Positions 59,455-63,224 of a stretch of DNA of 63,224 nucleotides are shown one piece after another; the stretch's first letter is position 1, and each line of letters starts with the position of its first letter. Origin of the DNA: Opitutia bacterium UBA4506 (GTDB lineage Bacteria; Verrucomicrobiota; Verrucomicrobiia; Opitutales; Puniceicoccaceae); assembly GCA_002388665.1 (NCBI GenBank), contig DGMY01000029.1, positions 1 to 63,224 of the forward strand, in the 5' to 3' direction. A program made the translations under genes and the position numbers. Below the pieces are notes generated by a model that did no database searches, was not told the origin of the DNA, and saw nothing but the letters and a program-made list of their open reading frames with translations.

Positions 59455-62400
59455 ATGAAGACATCTCTCACTACACTGGCAATTCTCCTTACCGTGGGAC
59501 ATAGCTACTCGCACGGGCAGATTTCGAAGGCCGCTCGCGAGGGCGCTGTGATCGAGGCGGGCGGACTGAATGGAACTGCGGAATTTTACGCCCAAAATGC
59601 AGGCTCGAACTACGATGAGTACAGTATGATCGAGTTTTCGCTCTCCAAGGCCGATTTTGAGGGGACCAATATTACCGACATCACGGCAGCGTCACTGACC
59701 CTGACCGTCAATGACCGGACGTTCGCGAATGCGGGACCGTTCACGGTCTTCTTTACGCCCGATTCCAAGGTGGATCTGGGTAACTACGCGACGATGGCCT
59801 TCGATGCGAATTCGGATTACGGAATCGATCTGGGTGATTTCCCAACCGATCCGGTTGCCGTAGGAACATCTAATTTTGCCTATGGCCCCAACGAGGGCGA
59901 GGGTGAGCAGGTCGAGGTGATCCTCGATCTTTCAGCATTTGAACCGGAACTGATTGCAGCCATCAATAGTGCAGAGCCGTTTCACCTTTTAATTGGGGCG
60001 CTGGAATCTGACGGCACCGTTGCGACATTTTCGGGAGTAGGGAATACCTACGATCCCGGCGATCCCATGTTGAATATCACGGCGGTTTCTTCGTCCGCTG
60101 CGGATCCTGAGCCTCCCAGCTACCCATCGGGTTTCTCAGCCTCGGCGAGTTTCACTACTATTACAGTGTCGTGGACGGATATTCCGGGCGCGGTCGGGTA
60201 CGTCGTCCAAATTTCCGAGACAGACTCTTTTCCCGGCGTATCGGATGGAACCGCTCCTTCGGATGATCTCGACCTCGACGATGGTTCGGGCCAGGTGGTG
60301 GTCAATCAAGGGGAGGGAGAGGTTACTTTCTCGAACTTGGACGAAAGTACTCAATACTACTTTACGATCTTCCCTTTTTCCAATCTCGGCACTGACACGG
60401 ACTATAAAACGGACGGAACTCCGCCAGAAGCAGATGTGTCCACCGGGGAGTCTGCTGGTGGGAGTCTTCTCTTCACCCAGTACTACGAAGGCTCTGGAAA
60501 CAATAAGTATTTGGAGATTACCAATGTCTCGGACTCCGAGATCGATTTGACCGGTATCATCCTTACTGCCTGGAGTAATGAGGCGGCCGAGGACTGGAAA
60601 ACCGGGACCTCGACGACAGATCGGATAACTTCATTGGATGGCTACACGATTCGAGCCGGTTCGACGATAGTTGTCGCCAACTCCGCAGCCGCATCTCCTA
60701 TTGATCCCTCTGCAGCCATGATTCCCGGTAGTGATTTCGAGGGGGATGTAACGGTCACGTTTTTTAATGGGAACGATTCGGTGGTTATGTTCGTCGGAGA
60801 CTCTCAGGACCCTTCAACGATAATGGATGCGATTTCGTTTACGGATGCCGGGAATGAGGGTGCGGAAACGTCGTTCGTTCGCGTTTCTACGGATGCTGGG
60901 TTCGACCTTACCGCCGGTTCAAATGTGACTAGTTTCCCTTCGGTCTGGACGGCTGTTGACTTGAGCACGGTCGATAGTGCTTTGCCCGGCGATGATGAGC
61001 ACCTCGGAAGTAGTGATCTAGGCACCCCTTCGCCTATTGTTGAATTTGTCGAGGTTTCAGAGGTAGTCTCCGAGGGTGATGGGACTTTTGAAATTACTTT
61101 CCGTATTTTGAATCCCGATGGGGAATCGGTCGATGTGGATGTGGTCTTCGATTCGGGTCTGAGCTCGGCGGATCTTTCCGATATCGATTCCTATTCGACG
61201 GCGACGGTCTCGTTCCCATCGTCTGCATCCCATGGGGATACGCAAACTGTAACCGTTACGCTGACTGATGATTCTGATTTGGAGTCCTCAGAATTTGCGA
61301 TATTCGCCCTTGGAAATCTGCTTTCCTCTGGCAACGCGGCTCTGGGGTCGGCAAGTCAGTTTACGGCGACAATCCAGGATAACGATACGCCGATTCCGAC
61401 TATCTTCCTCTCAGAATTGGTGGATCCGGCTGACGATGCCTCGGCGCGGTACGTTGAGATCTACAACCCGACTGCGTCCCCAGTGGATCTTGCGGCAGGG
61501 CAGTGGTACCTTTCTCTCTACTTTAATGCGGGAAGCACTCCGAATTCCGAGATCGCACTGACCGGTACCATTCCCGCCGGCGGGACTTATGTCGTCGGTG
61601 CTGCGGGTTATGCGGCTGCCTTCGGTTCAGCGCCGGATCAGGAAAATGGGAACATCAATATGAACGGAAACGACAATGTGGAACTTCGCTTCGGTGGAGG
61701 CTCCTCAACGGGGATTCTGGTCGATGTCTACGGGGAGGCCGGCGTCGATGGGGTCGGCTCTGCCCGGGACTATGTCGATGGCCGCGCAGTTCGACTCGAT
61801 TCCGTAGCGGACGGGACATCAACGTTCGATATCGCCCAGTGGTCGATTCTAACTGAGCAAAATGTTGCAGATGCTTCTCCCGGATCCCACCCGGAAGCCA
61901 TATTGTCCCCGCCAACCGGTGTGAGCGCTACGCCTTCCGGTGATACCGCGATTCAAACTGGCTTTGCTCCGGTTTCGGGGAACGACGTGATCGTAGTATT
62001 TAATACTTCAGGTGAATTTACTTCGGCCGCCGGATCGGTGCCCGCAGTGAATGATTCCTTCGCCGGTGGCACGGTGATTTATGTAGGGTCGGGTGTTCCA
62101 CCACTACAGACTGGGTTGGTCGCATCTACTGAATATTTCTATGCGTTCTTCTCCACTGATGGCACCGATTATTCGGTCGGGGTGACCGCTTCAGCTACCA
62201 CCGCATCGGTAGCCGGGCTAATCGGGGAAGAGGACTTCTCTGGAGATCCCGCGGTTCAATGGGTGAACCAGAGCGGTGATGGTGTCGATGCTGACTACGG
62301 TTGGCAGGTCGAAGATGAAGAGGCGAAAGCCGATGGCTACGATGGTCCTGCTTCTCAAGAGCACTATCTTGTCTCCCCTGCTCTGAGTTTTACCGACGCA

Positions 62401-63135
62401 TCGAATCCAGTTCTGGAGTTTGATTATGGCGAGGCATACGAAGGGCCTTCGCTCCAAATCCTCTATTCCACCGATTATTCCGGTTCGGGTGTTCCGGCCG
62501 AAGGAACCGACACGTGGACGCCGATTTCCTTCACCTTCAGCGAGGACCTTGGCAACCAAGACGACGAGGTCTCCTCCTATCAGGGTTCGGTGGAGCTACC
62601 CGAATCACTCGAGGGAGAGGCGACGGTTTATCTCGCCTTCCTCTATACTTCTGATGGTTCCGAAACCGGTTCGAGACAGTGGTACCTGGACAATATTCTA
62701 GTCCGGTCCAGTTCTTCCGATCCGGTCTCCGAATACCTCGACTCCTATGGGTTGACCCTCGCGGATCTGAACGATGATTCCGGAGATAATGACGGTATGC
62801 CTGTGATCATCGAGTACTTGGTGGACGGTGATCCCGATGTGCCAGACGCGTTCCGGCTCGAGGGTATGGCTTACGAGGAAGAAGGGGAGCTCCCCCGGTT
62901 GACTATCGAGTTCTTGAGCAATCGCGCGACCGAACCTGCAGGGGTTACCATCGAGGTCCTGGGGAGTAACGATCTCGGAGTCGCCGATCCGTTTGTCCCT
63001 GTCAGTTTCGATTTCCTCGCTCCGACGGATAATGGTGACGGGACCTTCACCCACCGCTACCGACAGGTTGAGCCGATCGGTGGTGTGGATGCGAAAGACT
63101 TTCTCCGCTTGAGAGTCACTTACGAAGCACCGTAG
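59455..63135 (+). CDS. Large extracellular multidomain protein (lamin-tail, FN3-like, Calx-beta, anchor-J-like, calcium-repeat C-terminus)
   Basis: 1226 residues with a signal peptide (LAILLTVGHSYSHGQ). Modules in rough order: N-terminal beta-sandwich (30-215), a fibronectin-III-like segment (221-330; TITVSWTDIPGAVGYVVQI), lamin-tail domain (335-520; FTQYYEGSGNNKYLEITNVS), Calx-beta-like repeat (527-645), second lamin-tail domain (648-800; IFLSELVDPADDASARYVEI), FN3-like segment (815-920), choice-of-anchor-like domain (924-1085; EEDFSGDPAVQWV), and a C-terminal region with an Asp-rich TSP3/dockerin-like loop (DDSGDNDGMPVIIEYL). It is highly acidic, as expected of a calcium-dependent surface protein. 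It may use the apparatus encoded just upstream. Confidence 0.85.
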   Translation: MKTSLTTLAILLTVGHSYSHGQISKAAREGAVIEAGGLNGTAEFYAQNAGSNYDEYSMIEFSLSKADFEGTNITDITAASLTLTVNDRTFANAGPFTVFFTPDSKVDLGNYATMAFDANSDYGIDLGDFPTDPVAVGTSNFAYGPNEGEGEQVEVILDLSAFEPELIAAINSAEPFHLLIGALESDGTVATFSGVGNTYDPGDPMLNITAVSSSAADPEPPSYPSGFSASASFTTITVSWTDIPGAVGYVVQISETDSFPGVSDGTAPSDDLDLDDGSGQVVVNQGEGEVTFSNLDESTQYYFTIFPFSNLGTDTDYKTDGTPPEADVSTGESAGGSLLFTQYYEGSGNNKYLEITNVSDSEIDLTGIILTAWSNEAAEDWKTGTSTTDRITSLDGYTIRAGSTIVVANSAAASPIDPSAAMIPGSDFEGDVTVTFFNGNDSVVMFVGDSQDPSTIMDAISFTDAGNEGAETSFVRVSTDAGFDLTAGSNVTSFPSVWTAVDLSTVDSALPGDDEHLGSSDLGTPSPIVEFVEVSEVVSEGDGTFEITFRILNPDGESVDVDVVFDSGLSSADLSDIDSYSTATVSFPSSASHGDTQTVTVTLTDDSDLESSEFAIFALGNLLSSGNAALGSASQFTATIQDNDTPIPTIFLSELVDPADDASARYVEIYNPTASPVDLAAGQWYLSLYFNAGSTPNSEIALTGTIPAGGTYVVGAAGYAAAFGSAPDQENGNINMNGNDNVELRFGGGSSTGILVDVYGEAGVDGVGSARDYVDGRAVRLDSVADGTSTFDIAQWSILTEQNVADASPGSHPEAILSPPTGVSATPSGDTAIQTGFAPVSGNDVIVVFNTSGEFTSAAGSVPAVNDSFAGGTVIYVGSGVPPLQTGLVASTEYFYAFFSTDGTDYSVGVTASATTASVAGLIGEEDFSGDPAVQWVNQSGDGVDADYGWQVEDEEAKADGYDGPASQEHYLVSPALSFTDASNPVLEFDYGEAYEGPSLQILYSTDYSGSGVPAEGTDTWTPISFTFSEDLGNQDDEVSSYQGSVELPESLEGEATVYLAFLYTSDGSETGSRQWYLDNILVRSSSSDPVSEYLDSYGLTLADLNDDSGDNDGMPVIIEYLVDGDPDVPDAFRLEGMAYEEEGELPRLTIEFLSNRATEPAGVTIEVLGSNDLGVADPFVPVSFDFLAPTDNGDGTFTHRYRQVEPIGGVDAKDFLRLRVTYEAP

Positions 63136-63224
63136 TAGCAGGGGCGTTGCCTGCTCGCAGGGTTGCCGATGGTCCCGCCAATCGCTCTTCTTGAGGGGTT
63201 GGTGGGGATCGTCCCCCCCCCCGC
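63136..63224. other. 3' region after the last gene with hairpins and a C9 run at the window end
   Basis: A GTAG-headed hairpin, GCAGG (63138-63142) with CCTGC (63150-63154), is followed by a longer imperfect stem (63168-63183 with 63197-63213, several G-T pairs and one bulge). The sequence ends in nine C residues and CGC. The hairpins could terminate transcription of the 1226-residue gene; the C run may mark a contig end. No gene is visible. Confidence 0.4.

Overview
The window looks like a chromosomal segment of a Verrucomicrobiota bacterium, probably class Opitutia (Puniceicoccales/Opitutales-like). The evidence is a very large pseudopilin-like protein of the Verru_Chthon cassette A type (55768-58668), a DksA-like gene placed between ileS and lspA, a leuA of the 560-residue type, and large secreted proteins with lamin-tail, Calx-beta and calcium-binding C-terminal modules. 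This assignment is inferred from gene content; there is no rRNA in the window. I found no tRNA, rRNA, CRISPR array, prophage or intact insertion sequence. The only mobile trace is the C-terminal piece of a REP-associated transposase at the left edge.

Layout. 1-8.3 kb: transposase fragment, then a mostly minus-strand block with an M50 protease, yicC, an M42 aminopeptidase, a sigma-70 factor, trpE, a PP2C phosphatase coupled to a minimal kinase-fold protein, and a lipoprotein solute-binding protein. 8.4-14.3 kb: a secreted von Willebrand A protein followed by a histidine kinase/response regulator pair, then argH. 14.4-24.9 kb: housekeeping genes (purB, 5'-3' exonuclease, a lone response regulator, hisG, prepilin peptidase, S41 protease, tsaD, ackA, an unknown protein, dps); a likely broken gene lies just before the exonuclease. 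25.0-30.2 kb: a minus-strand operon of a cation/Ca exchanger, an S55-type serine protease whose catalytic halves are in swapped order, and a secreted beta-propeller protein. 30.3-38.1 kb: ileS, an H1-tail/DksA-like protein, lspA, an rRNA methyltransferase, a zinc-ribbon coiled-coil protein and leuA. 38.3-42.7 kb: an unknown acidic protein, a divergent ECF-sigma-like protein with an extra C-terminal domain, an FMN reductase, an SGNH hydrolase, metF with a palindromic operator, and ybaB.

43.0-63.1 kb: pyruvate dehydrogenase operon (pdhA-pdhB-pdhC), phosphatidylethanolamine synthesis (psd-pssA) with cutA, corA, a small outer-membrane barrel, a two-domain acyltransferase like the ornithine-lipid synthase OlsF, the acetyl-CoA carboxylase genes accB-accC joined to an Asp23-family gene and its likely membrane anchor, and finally the secretion/surface block: pseudopilin-like protein, small secreted partner and a 1226-residue extracellular multidomain protein.

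How the genes may work together: pyruvate dehydrogenase supplies acetyl-CoA, AccBC commits it to fatty acids, and Psd/PssA and the OlsF-like enzyme make membrane lipids. The prepilin peptidase at 18992 is the likely processing enzyme for the pseudopilin-like protein at 55768. Two regulatory couples stand out: vWA protein/kinase/regulator, and PP2C/mini-kinase. Many genes lack a clear Shine-Dalgarno sequence, so several starts were chosen by conserved N-termini. The candidates most worth following up are the swapped S55 protease operon, the AccBC-Asp23-anchor operon, the sigma-like protein at 39011 and the PP2C/mini-kinase pair.
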